Assembly (NCBI GenBank): GCA_910588925.1
Contig: CAJURV010000030.1
Location: 1 to 22,723, forward strand
Reading direction: 5' to 3'
Length of the DNA: 22,723 nt
Source: an uncultured Rikenellaceae bacterium
GTDB lineage: Bacteria; Bacteroidota; Bacteroidia; Bacteroidales; Rikenellaceae
The position numbers were made by a program, and so were the translations under genes. This document shows positions 1-7,886 of this stretch, piece after piece (the first letter of the stretch is position 1; every line of letters starts with the position of its first letter). Below the pieces are notes generated by a model, which worked only from the letters and a program-made list of their open reading frames with translations, was not told where the DNA came from and ran no database searches.

Positions 1-589
1 ACAATTCATGCGTTCAGAGATCGCGTACTTCCCAAACTTCACGAAAACTTCCTCCCCGTACGAGCCGAACCTATAAAATCCCTAACGCGTCCCCGAAGGG
101 GATGCATCCGTACGAGCAATGCAAAAACGTACCCAACAAAAATAAACGGAACTAAAGCGAAAACGTAAATAAATTTCCAACTACACTGAACACAACTGCA
201 AAAGACAAGGCACAGAAAGCCCCCCCTAACAACGACTAATAAAGAACGCCGCAAGGCGTATTCCCAACAGCAAAATTCCGAGCGAAGCGAGAGGCATCAA
301 ACACAATTCCGCCGTTAAATCCCGAGGTACGAGGGATGAGCGGGCCGGAGCCTCCCCCAACGGAGGCCCGCGTAAGTATTAGCAATCATAGACCTTTCCG
401 CTTAAATCATCGCTGGGAATTGAAAGAGCGTCACGTTTAAGCGGTCCCCCGCAGGCTCCGGCCCTTGTGTCACCGGGCAAGGTATCGCTGAAACAATTAT
501 AACCACTACGAATAGAAATTGCAAACAAAGATACTGGTACGGCTAATGCGCATACCACCAAGCCAAAAGAAAATTACCGTCTGCCAACC
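1..589 (+). repeat. Copy C1 of the ~1 kb intergenic element (right part, cut by window start)
   Basis: This is the right-hand part of a dispersed element also seen at 6653-7590 (+), 15526-16504 (-) and 22391-22723 (+). It aligns along its length with the other copies. Shared landmarks in order are: the ATTCATGCGTTCAGAGA block at 4-20; a GCGTCCCC-GAA-GGGGATGC hairpin near 88-106; an ACGCC-GCAA-GGCGT hairpin near 246-259; an ATCCC-N9-GGGAT hairpin near 320-338; a GCGGGCC...GGCCCGC stem near 339-372; the CCCCGCAGGCTCCGG block near 446-460; and the right terminal inverted repeat at 541-589, which reads GGCTAATGCGCATACC then CCGTCTGCCAACC. The left part lies outside the window. Compared with C2 and C3 it lacks the GCACCTCGCGGTGGGCAT insert inside the GCGGGCC stem. 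I see no convincing full-length gene. It lies just past the 3' end of the alpha-2-macroglobulin gene. Confidence 0.85.
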
Positions 590-611
590 GCAAATGCCGC
601 AAGGGGTTACT

Positions 612-755
612 CCCCACATCAAAGCTCGAGCGAAGCGAGAGCAGTTAAATACCTGCCGTTTAGCGGACCCGAAGCGAAAGGTACGAACTGGCCATACCCC
701 GCAGGCTCCGTCCCTGTGGCGCCGAATAAGATGCCGCTAAAAGCATTATGACCAC
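612..755 (+). repeat. Extra, detached copy of the element's right-end (tail) module
   Basis: This stretch follows the right end of C1 and again carries the tail module: GAGCGAAGCGAGAG, then a diverged middle, then CCCCGCAGGCTCCGTCCC and GCTAAAAGCATTATGACCAC. The last block matches 7570-7590 of copy C2 closely and 495-515 of C1 more loosely. It is not followed by a terminal inverted repeat, so it looks like a truncated or recombined fragment. The remaining bases to 868 hold nothing else I can name, and no clear terminator for the gene ending at 869. Confidence 0.6.
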
Positions 756-868
756 TCGATATAACCATATCTCTCCCATCAGAGCGAAAGTGCCGCAATA
801 CGCATAGCATACAATGAGGCCACATATACGGCATATCACGTACCTTGAAAGGAGCTGCGAACCCTCTC

Positions 869-3800
869 TTATTCCACAACTACGGATGCGCTGGCGGTAT
901 TGCTCGATATGGCGGCGTCATACATGGCGCTACATGTGGCAGCCGGCATATAAAACCGTCCTGAATATACGGCGCACAGATTTATCCTGACAGCTACATA
1001 TTTCCCGGCCGGCAGCTCGTCTATATAGCTGTAAACCCTGTCGTCGCGTATATCCTGATACGACAACAACCCTTTATCGTCGCGTCCGCCCTGTAGATAT
1101 CGGGTGTTAAGTATCTCCCATCCCGAGGGGTATATCTGCGAGAGGACGAGGTTGCGTACCGCTACGGCCGAGGTGTTTTTGACTGTTGCTACCGATGTGA
1201 AATATGTCCCTGACTCCATCTTTTCGATGTCTATCTCTTTGCCGTTGGCGTCGAAATAGCGTACGGACAGCTCTATGCCGTTCGATGCCGGAGATACGAT
1301 ACCGCCTACCACCGTTCCCGATGCTATCGTCCGGGCCATGACTGTGGCTTTGCCTTTGTTGACTATTTCGAGGTCGGCAGTGTTCTTGCCGTTCTCTACG
1401 ATAGTGGCGCTCCACACGTGCTTGCCTGTCGATACGGTGCCTTTTACACGCCCGCATTCGTACGTGAGATCGAGTCCTTCGCCCTGTCCGGTACGTTCGG
1501 CCTGTTTCGCCGCCGCCATTAGTGCGAAAGCGGTCGTCTGTGTGCTATACCATGACGACGATGACAACTCGCGCGCTATGTCGTTGGATAGTGCCATGGC
1601 TTCGGCGTCGCGCCCTGCGGCCATGAGGGCCAGAAGAACTATGGATTTGTCGCGTAACGGGCTGCCGAAAGTGAGGTCACGGCTGTAGTCGTAGCCAAGC
1701 TCGGTGGTCTTGTTCATCAGCCCGGCGGCTATATCCTTGCGTCCCGTTAACATGTAGGCCATGGCGAGCATGTAACGCGACGACGGTGTCAGCGACGATT
1801 GTTCCCGGAGCCTGTTCATGGCACCCTTGTCGGCTATGCCGTTGAGAGCAAGCACATAGAGCCTGTAGGCCTGTATCTGCTCTTCGGAGGCGGCATTGTA
1901 GCCGCTGTGTCTTTTCCATGCCGAGGCCATTTTGCGCAGGTTGCCAAGGGCGTTGCTCTTGAGCGCTTGAGGCACGTTGTAGCCGTTAGCCGCCGCTTCG
2001 GTCAGGAAATGGGTGGCATAGACGGTGCCCCAGCCGTTACCGTCGAGAGAGCCTGGCCAGTAGGCGAACGCTCCGTCAGGGGTCTGGTACGAACGCATAC
2101 GGCGTATGGTCTCCATGACAGCTTGTTGGCATGTCGATTTCTGCTCCGGCGTAAGTTCGGCTATCTTAGGCAGATAGAGCAACGGGAATGCTTTCGATGT
2201 TATCTGCTCTATACATCCGTGAGGATAGCCTATGAGGTATCGCAGGTGGCGCGACAAATCTATAGGCGCCATGTAGGAGAGTTCCAAGGCGAGCGAACAT
2301 GTGCCGGCATCCCCGGGCATGGTAATCTTCTGCGATATCTTCTTTCCGGGTTCTATGGCGAATGTCTTGCTCTCCGTTACAGGTGTGGCTACGGAGCGTA
2401 TCTCTATCGTGGTCTCGTACACGGAGCTTTTACCTCCTCCGGTGGCCGTCAGTCTTACGGTGCCTTTGCCGGGTTTGTCGCCCACGGTTATGCGGAAGGG
2501 GATAGTCTTGTCTCCGGCCTTGTCGAATGATACGCTTTGTCTGTTCGGTCCTGTCACTGTCATACCGTCGGAGCACTGTATGGAAACCTCTACGCGTCCT
2601 ACGCCGTTTTCGGTGGCGAACACGGTGGCGGGCACCGACATCTCCTCGCCCACGCCTATCACGCGCGGCAGGGTACCGAGAATCATTACCGGCTTGCTCA
2701 CGGTCACGCTCTTCGAGGCGTTGCCGTAGGCCCTACCGTCTCCGGCCACCACCATAACGCGCACGCGTCCGTTGTAGTTGGGCATTCTGAAAGTATGCTT
2801 CTGTTTGCCCGACGAGAGTACGAACGGTCCGCAGAACTCCGCTACTGGTGTGAAACGGTTGACTATGGCTTTGGGGCCGGAGCCGAGGGCATCGTCGCCG
2901 CCTATGCTGAACATACCGGTTATGCGTCCCCCGTATGCTCCAGCCACGTATTTATACACATCCCATGTGCGTACGCCGAGAGCTTCGCGGGCATTGAAGG
3001 CATCGAACGGGTCGGGGGTGGCGAAGCGTGTCAGGTCGAGCAACCCTTCGTCCACTATGGCGAGGGTGTACGACATGGCCCGGCCGCTCTTTTCGGAGAC
3101 GGAGACGGTATATTCGCTCTCTGGTTCGAGTCGGTCGGCTACCGTTATGACGGGTTCCAACCGGCTATCGGGAGATATTACTCTCACGGGCGCCACACCG
3201 TACATGCGAATGGGCATGTCGTTGGCGGCGGCATGCGGTTGTAACAGGGTAAGCGATATGTAGGCCGTAGGCTGCATCGCCTCGGTAGCCTCTATCTCTA
3301 ATGTGGTGGTGCCTCCGGTGCATGCGTGGTCGTCGACAGAGAGTACGCGTGTGCCGTTCTCTATGGCGACAATGGCGCGGCTCTGTGCCGACGATGGGAA
3401 GGTCACCTTTATCTTCTCGCCCGGGGCATAGCTCTCCTTGTCGACTTTGAGGTTGAGCATGGCGGCCTCCTCGCCTCCCTCTACGGAGCGTCTGCCCTCC
3501 GATGCGGGCCAGTCGAAGTAGCTCATGATACCGGCGGAGTGGCCGCTGGCAATGTCGGTGGCTACTATCAGGTATGTTCCCCAATCCTCTTTGGCGAATC
3601 TTAGCTTCAACGATGCCCGGCCGCCGTTGTCGGTGGTGAGGCTGACGGTAGAGACAGGCTGGTTATACGATCTCGAGGTGTAATCGGCCAGATAGCTTTC
3701 GTCCGAGCTCCACCACCAATGCCATTTGACCTTGTATACCTTTACCGATATGCCGGTTCCGGCTTGCGGCTTGCCTTCGGGAGATAGCGATACCAACGGG

Positions 3801-6397
3801 AAGTCGTATGTCTTGTCGGTGTCGAGCTGGTCGCGTCCTTTCTGGGGAGATTGTATGCCTACGTAACGGCTGTAGGGCGAGTAACGTACCGTGGTGCCGT
3901 CTACGCTGAACTGTCCCGATTCTTCGAACACGCGTGTTACGAGGCTGGCGTCGAGCATGCCGGGAGCACGTCGTCCCATGTCGAGATCGACGGTGACGGT
4001 AGCGTTGCCGTTATCGTCCAGTTTGCCTTTGGCTATGAGTGTTTTGTCGTCGGTGAATCTCTTGGTGGGGTCGTCGAACGTGTATTTGTCGAATCCTTTG
4101 AACCGTGTGACGCCGCTTGAGAACGAGCCCTCTACGGTGTATTCCAACGCCCGGGCCGTGGTTCCCTGCAGCCATTCGGCATGCAACTTGCCGCTTTGGG
4201 CCTTGCCGCGCATTATCATACCGTCGGGGAACGAAAGGTCTATTTTGAGACGGTTGGGCTTTATGGTCTCTATTCTCAACCTCTTCTCGAACACGGCTCC
4301 GCCTACGCTCGCCTTGGCCGACCAGCTACCCGTCACCGCATCCTGTTCCGTAGGGAAGTCGAATGCGTATGTTCCCATCTTGCCGCCCGTGGAGGTACGG
4401 GTGGCGTAGAGCTGGCCCGCGGGGGTGTATAGCTCCATTACCACCGGCATATCGGCCGGGATCTTGCCTTCGCGGTCGTTAAGCATGAAGCCCAAGTGGA
4501 CGGTGTCGCCGGGACGCCATACGCCTCTGTCGCCGTATATGAAGCCCTTGATGCCTTTCTGCACCACCTGTCCCGACACGTCGAAAGAGCTCAACGATAG
4601 GGCGGAGCCGTCGGTCAGACGCAAATAGGAGCGTTGCCCGGCCTGAGAGGCGATCAGATAGAACGGTTTGCCGCTGCATTTTATGACGGCGCCGCCGGCA
4701 TTGTCCGTAGTGGCGGTGCCTATGTTCTGGTGCTGGAAGCTGTAAACGTCTATTTTTACTCCGCTCATAGGACGGGTATCGACTATGTTACGGGCCAGTA
4801 CCGTAAGGTCGCCCTCGTCTCCGGCCATGGCTATCAGACCTATGTCGGTAACCAATATGTTTTTGCCAATGCCTCTGCCGTTGTCTATATAGTAGCTTTC
4901 GGAGCACGGGTTGTCGGATTGCTTGTAGTCGTAGCCGCTCCAGTCGGTATAGCGGTAGTAGTAAGATCCGTAGTTATCGAAGCGCGACGCCTCCGATTTG
5001 AATAACGCCTCGTCGGAGGCCTTTATCTGTTCGTCGGACAGTGTCTGCCACTCGTCGTCGCAGGGGCGGTAGACCGACAGGTTGCGGTCGAACGACAGCT
5101 CCACCCTGTATACGGCTCCGGGTTCGGGGTCGACAAGGTCGGTGATGTCGAGGGCGTATATCTTGCGTTTGGTGAGTCCCGGATCGTCCTGTTGTCCTAA
5201 TATGACCGTTTTGAGAGCCACCAAGCGTCCCACCCGCATTATTTCGGAATTGCCGTCTATGTCGCACTCCTGCAAAAACTGACCCATGTTCTTCTCGAGC
5301 ACTTTGATGACACGCACCTGTACCCCGCGCAGATATACCGCGCTGAACGGTATTGCCACCTTGCCCGATTGCGGCACTATCACACCCTCGTCTACGAACT
5401 CCACCGACGGTAGCAACGGTCTTATGTCTACCTTGAAAGAGAGATTTTCTCCGAGGGTGTTGCCTTTGGCGCTGCGTATGTTCTCATCGAGGTTGACGCA
5501 CGTGTAGGCTGCGTGTCGTTCGCTAGGATATATCCGCAGTTTGTTCCCCTCTTTTACGATGCGCTCCTCGCCTCCTCCGTCGAGATAGGCTAAGCCCGAC
5601 ATATCCTGTTTGGGATCGAGGGTCTGTGTGAAAGTCACCTCTATGTATTCCGACGGGTCGGTCACATAGTCGACGCCGTATACCGAGAAGTCGGCGGCGG
5701 ATGGTATCTCCACCTCGAGTATCTCCCCTTTGGTCGCCCCCTCTTTGTCGGAGATTACCGAAAGGGTGATGATACGCGCCTTTTCCGCTCCCTTTATGTC
5801 TTTGACAATGAGTGTGTGGCGTGTGCCGTCGTTGCTGTGGGTCCATTCGGCTATTTCATTCTCCGAAGTTCCTACGAGCGATTCTATCAGTGCTGCGTCC
5901 TCACGGTCGGAGGTGGTTACCGTTGCGGTGACGTCGTATAGTATCGTGTCGCCGTTCTCGTGCTGTTCTATGCCGTCGAGCGAGGCGGTCATAGTGAGAG
6001 GTGCGGTCTCTACGGCGAAAGAGAACCGGCGTTCGGCTTTATCCTCTATATCGAAGAGGTCGCCTATGTCGGCGGTTATATTGTAGACTGTGTTTCTGTC
6101 GAAAGAGCCGTCCGGAGTGAACACTATCGCGTTGGTGCCGTCGATGTTCCATGTACCCTTTACGGAGGGTTTCACGGTCATGATCTTCTTTATGAATTCC
6201 GTCGTGGCCTTATCGGCGGGGATGTCGCGGTTGAAGATGAGATAGACCGGACTGAACCGCGAGATGCGTCCCGAGGTGAACGCCGATACGTTGGAGTTGA
6301 AAGACACACTGTCGGCGGATGCGTCGTCGCACCCTGTGACGGCGAAAAACGTCGCTATAGACAACGACATGGCGACGAGAATAGATCTCAGTTTCAT
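869..6397 (-). CDS. Bacterial alpha-2-macroglobulin-like lipoprotein with thioester motif (1842 aa)
   Basis: This is a large cell-envelope protein of the bacterial alpha-2-macroglobulin family, thought to trap proteases by a bait-and-thioester mechanism. The N-terminus is a lipoprotein signal with lipobox VTGC, giving the lipidated Cys23. The mature protein starts CDD, and in Bacteroidota acidic residues right after this Cys can direct lipoproteins to the cell surface, so surface exposure is possible (inference). In order I see an SbsA-type Ig-like region (about 35-130), the MG2-like segment beginning VWRPGDTVHLGF near 625, a bait-region-type segment near 970, the conserved alpha-2-macroglobulin stretch around 1150-1210, and an alpha-helical thioester domain from about 1385. 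The thioester motif CIEQ is intact at 1395-1398. Length is usual for the family. In proteobacteria the gene often neighbours the glycosyltransferase/transpeptidase pbpC. Here the 3' side is repeat DNA. It is transcribed alone from a promoter at 6480-6509. Confidence 0.93.
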   Translation of the reverse strand: MKLRSILVAMSLSIATFFAVTGCDDASADSVSFNSNVSAFTSGRISRFSPVYLIFNRDIPADKATTEFIKKIMTVKPSVKGTWNIDGTNAIVFTPDGSFDRNTVYNITADIGDLFDIEDKAERRFSFAVETAPLTMTASLDGIEQHENGDTILYDVTATVTTSDREDAALIESLVGTSENEIAEWTHSNDGTRHTLIVKDIKGAEKARIITLSVISDKEGATKGEILEVEIPSAADFSVYGVDYVTDPSEYIEVTFTQTLDPKQDMSGLAYLDGGGEERIVKEGNKLRIYPSERHAAYTCVNLDENIRSAKGNTLGENLSFKVDIRPLLPSVEFVDEGVIVPQSGKVAIPFSAVYLRGVQVRVIKVLEKNMGQFLQECDIDGNSEIMRVGRLVALKTVILGQQDDPGLTKRKIYALDITDLVDPEPGAVYRVELSFDRNLSVYRPCDDEWQTLSDEQIKASDEALFKSEASRFDNYGSYYYRYTDWSGYDYKQSDNPCSESYYIDNGRGIGKNILVTDIGLIAMAGDEGDLTVLARNIVDTRPMSGVKIDVYSFQHQNIGTATTDNAGGAVIKCSGKPFYLIASQAGQRSYLRLTDGSALSLSSFDVSGQVVQKGIKGFIYGDRGVWRPGDTVHLGFMLNDREGKIPADMPVVMELYTPAGQLYATRTSTGGKMGTYAFDFPTEQDAVTGSWSAKASVGGAVFEKRLRIETIKPNRLKIDLSFPDGMIMRGKAQSGKLHAEWLQGTTARALEYTVEGSFSSGVTRFKGFDKYTFDDPTKRFTDDKTLIAKGKLDDNGNATVTVDLDMGRRAPGMLDASLVTRVFEESGQFSVDGTTVRYSPYSRYVGIQSPQKGRDQLDTDKTYDFPLVSLSPEGKPQAGTGISVKVYKVKWHWWWSSDESYLADYTSRSYNQPVSTVSLTTDNGGRASLKLRFAKEDWGTYLIVATDIASGHSAGIMSYFDWPASEGRRSVEGGEEAAMLNLKVDKESYAPGEKIKVTFPSSAQSRAIVAIENGTRVLSVDDHACTGGTTTLEIEATEAMQPTAYISLTLLQPHAAANDMPIRMYGVAPVRVISPDSRLEPVITVADRLEPESEYTVSVSEKSGRAMSYTLAIVDEGLLDLTRFATPDPFDAFNAREALGVRTWDVYKYVAGAYGGRITGMFSIGGDDALGSGPKAIVNRFTPVAEFCGPFVLSSGKQKHTFRMPNYNGRVRVMVVAGDGRAYGNASKSVTVSKPVMILGTLPRVIGVGEEMSVPATVFATENGVGRVEVSIQCSDGMTVTGPNRQSVSFDKAGDKTIPFRITVGDKPGKGTVRLTATGGGKSSVYETTIEIRSVATPVTESKTFAIEPGKKISQKITMPGDAGTCSLALELSYMAPIDLSRHLRYLIGYPHGCIEQITSKAFPLLYLPKIAELTPEQKSTCQQAVMETIRRMRSYQTPDGAFAYWPGSLDGNGWGTVYATHFLTEAAANGYNVPQALKSNALGNLRKMASAWKRHSGYNAASEEQIQAYRLYVLALNGIADKGAMNRLREQSSLTPSSRYMLAMAYMLTGRKDIAAGLMNKTTELGYDYSRDLTFGSPLRDKSIVLLALMAAGRDAEAMALSNDIARELSSSSWYSTQTTAFALMAAAKQAERTGQGEGLDLTYECGRVKGTVSTGKHVWSATIVENGKNTADLEIVNKGKATVMARTIASGTVVGGIVSPASNGIELSVRYFDANGKEIDIEKMESGTYFTSVATVKNTSAVAVRNLVLSQIYPSGWEILNTRYLQGGRDDKGLLSYQDIRDDRVYSYIDELPAGKYVAVRINLCAVYSGRFYMPAATCSAMYDAAISSNTASASVVVE

Positions 6398-6479
6398 GGG
6401 ATTGAATTTTAGGCTCGTAGCAGGATATATCGTTAAAACGAAGATGCCGCCGTTTTCAGGTATGGCGACTATCTTGATA

Positions 6480-6509
6480 CAAAAATAGACAAAATCTTTT
6501 AAGATACAA
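6480..6509 (-). promoter_or_regulatory. Bacteroidota-type promoter of the alpha-2-macroglobulin gene
   Basis: On the minus strand a TTG (-33 box, complement of 6507-6509) is followed after exactly 19 bases by TATTTTTG (-7 box, complement of 6480-6487), an exact match to TAnnTTTG. The implied start of transcription near 6473 leaves a leader of roughly 75 bases before the ATG at 6397. Confidence 0.75.
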
Positions 6510-6532
6510 GAGGGGGTACAGCCCCCTTTTTG
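6510..6532 (+). other. GC-rich hairpin followed by T run, upstream of the promoter
   Basis: AGGGGG-TACAG-CCCCCT followed by a T run looks like a terminator on the plus strand. No plus-strand gene ends here, and it sits just upstream of the divergent promoter. Related sequences, AGGGGGCACAGCCCCTTTT near 11535 and AAGGGGCCGCAGACCCCTTT near 14677, sit inside repeats B1 and B2, so this is more likely a fragment of that family. It could still insulate the minus-strand promoter. Confidence 0.5.
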
Positions 6533-6640
6533 ATGTACGTGACGACAAGTGAAACAGAGGATATTACGGTGGGCGCTTCATGTTCATTTTGCGGCTCGGA
6601 TAGATTCAGGGTAGTAATCATAGTTTCGCGACGAAAATTC
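6528..6640 (+). repeat. Flanking homology block outside the left end of C2
   Basis: Just outside the left terminal repeat of C2 there is sequence shared, in the same relative position and orientation, with the flank of C3 (minus strand, about 16545-16660). Shared pieces are TTTTTGATGT(A/G)CGTGA, CTTCAT followed by ATTTTGCGGCTCGG, and an ATCAT...TTCG patch. The inferred element end at GGTTGGCG is therefore either not the outermost boundary in these two copies, or both copies sit next to another older repeat. No gene is seen. Confidence 0.6.
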
Positions 6641-6652
6641 AATGCGGTTTAC

Positions 6653-7590
6653 GGTTGGCGAGACGGTAAAATGCTACAAAGCGCACTGAAGGTATGCGCA
6701 TTAGCTAAAGCCACTTATGCGGCACGAGGTGCCGCTCAGCGATAACCTCCACGAATTAACCGGACAGAGGTTGGGGAAACCCCTTGCGAGACGATAAAAA
6801 ACACTGGAGCTTAACGATATGCGCATTAACCGCAAGTCGCAGGCATTCTTGCCCGAGCACACAACCGCAGACCGCAGGGCGCCGAAGGTTTTTAGACCTC
6901 AAAAATCGTCGATCGCGGTCGTGCGCCACCGGAGCGTACTCGGTGTACGTGAGGATGGCTCACGACTGGGATCGACGATTTTTGTGGCTAAAAAGCGACG
7001 GAAGCAGCCCCACGTTAACTGAACCCTGCGCACACAAACCAACAATTCATGCGTTCAGAGACCGCGTATTTCCCAAACTCCACGAAAACTTCCTCCCCGT
7101 ACGCACCGAACCTATAAAATCCCTAACGCGTCCCCGAAGGGGATGCACCCGCACAAGCAATACAAAAACGTCCCCAATAAAAACAAGCAACTTCTAATAC
7201 CGAAAAAATACAAACTTCCAACTACACTAAACACAAATGCAAAAGACAAGGCGCAGAACACCGCCCAACAACGACTAATAAAGAACGCCGTAAGGCGTAT
7301 TCGCAGAAGCAGAAAGCCCGAGCGAGAATCAGAAAGCCCCGAGCTAAGCGAGAGGCATCAAACACAACTTCCGCCGTTAAATCCCGAGGTACGAGGGATG
7401 AGCGGGCCGCACCTCGCGGTGGGCATAAATCTCCCCCGACTGAGGCTCGCGTAAGTTACAGCAATCATAGACCTTTCCGCTTAAATCACCGCTAGGAATT
7501 GAAAGAGCGTCACGTTTAAACGGTCCCCCGCAGGCTCCGTCCCTTGTTGAAGCCGGACAATATACAGCTAAAAGCATACTAACCACATGG
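6653..7590 (+). repeat. Copy C2 of the ~1 kb intergenic element
   Basis: This copy spans nearly the whole element. It begins with the left terminal repeat (6653-6705: GGTTGGCGAGACGG ... GTATGCGCATTAGC). Next come a GCGGCAC-GAG-GTGCCGC hairpin (6719-6735), the ATATGCGCATTAACCGCAAG block (about 6818-6837), a variable region with a long inverted repeat (6900-6984), the ATTCATGCGTTCAGAGA block (about 7046), the GCGTCCCC/GGGGATGC hairpin (about 7128-7146), an ACGCC-GTAA-GGCGT hairpin (about 7286-7299), and the GCGGGCC stem and tail (about 7402-7590). Unlike C1 and C3 it lacks a recognisable right inverted repeat. Unlike C3 and C4 it lacks the GAAA-capped hairpin near the left end. It fills most of the divergent region between the alpha-2-macroglobulin gene and cysS. 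No transposase or other convincing gene is present. Confidence 0.88.
6900..6984. repeat. 15-bp perfect inverted repeat in the variable region of C2
   Basis: CAAAAATCGTCGATC at 6900-6914 is repeated in perfect reverse complement at 6970-6984, with 55 bases between. Smaller nested pairings lie inside: GTCGTG with CACGAC, and CGTAC-TCGGT-GTACG. Copy C3 has only the right arm, so the left arm and middle are an insertion or expansion specific to C2. C4 carries yet another sequence here, up to the window end. Confidence 0.8.
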
Positions 7591-7675
7591 CATAATTGTC
7601 ATAAGTAATTGTGTTTGTCCCATTCGGGCAAAGCAAGGACGATGAAGATTGACGATCTGTAAAACAAGGACCAGC

Positions 7676-7745
7676 GGGCCGCACCTCGCGGTGGGCAAAA
7701 CACGTCCGATCGGAGCCCCGCCCTATAGTTTTATCGCCCGTTTCA
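7676..7745 (+). repeat. Detached copy of the GC-rich GCGGGCCGCACCTCGCGGTG module
   Basis: The module GCGGGCCGCACCTCGCGGTG occurs inside C2 (7402-7421) and in C3 on the minus strand (about 15806-15829), and stands here alone. It is followed by GTCCGATCGGAGCCCCGC, which can close a stem with the opening GCGGG. Between it and C2 (7591-7675) is a small bulged hairpin, TTTGTCCC-ATTC-GGGCAAA. From 7746 to the cysS promoter I see nothing further. Confidence 0.6.
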
Positions 7746-7833
7746 TACAATGTCATCCACTCTAAGCAAAAACAACAATCTCCCGGCCTAAATCATATCG
7801 GCTGTAACCGATAATCCAACTATATGCATTGAA

Positions 7834-7866
7834 TTGTAATCGTTTTAAAAAAAATACATATCTTTG
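7834..7866 (+). promoter_or_regulatory. Probable Bacteroidota-type promoter of cysS
   Basis: TATCTTTG at 7859-7866 matches the TAnnTTTG -7 box exactly. A TTG at 7834-7836 lies 22 bases upstream, slightly more than the usual 19-21. The leader to the ATG at 7887 would be only about 14 bases. It lies between the repeat fragments and the gene. Confidence 0.6.
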
Positions 7867-7886
7867 CTTTTCGATAGCGTATTTTT

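Noticed and set aside
39..254. Small membrane-like protein on the minus strand within C1
   Set aside because: The frame is not kept in the aligned parts of C2 and C3, and its hydrophobic look comes from T-rich codons of an AT-rich patch.
1..868. CRISPR array or tandem repeat region
   Set aside because: The repeated modules are long, diverged and irregularly spaced, without uniform short repeats and spacers, and no cas genes are present.
6653..7590. Insertion sequence with a degraded transposase
   Set aside because: No frame in any copy shows a DDE, HUH or serine/tyrosine recombinase motif. The longest frame is about 137 codons, and its N-terminal part lies in the variable region.
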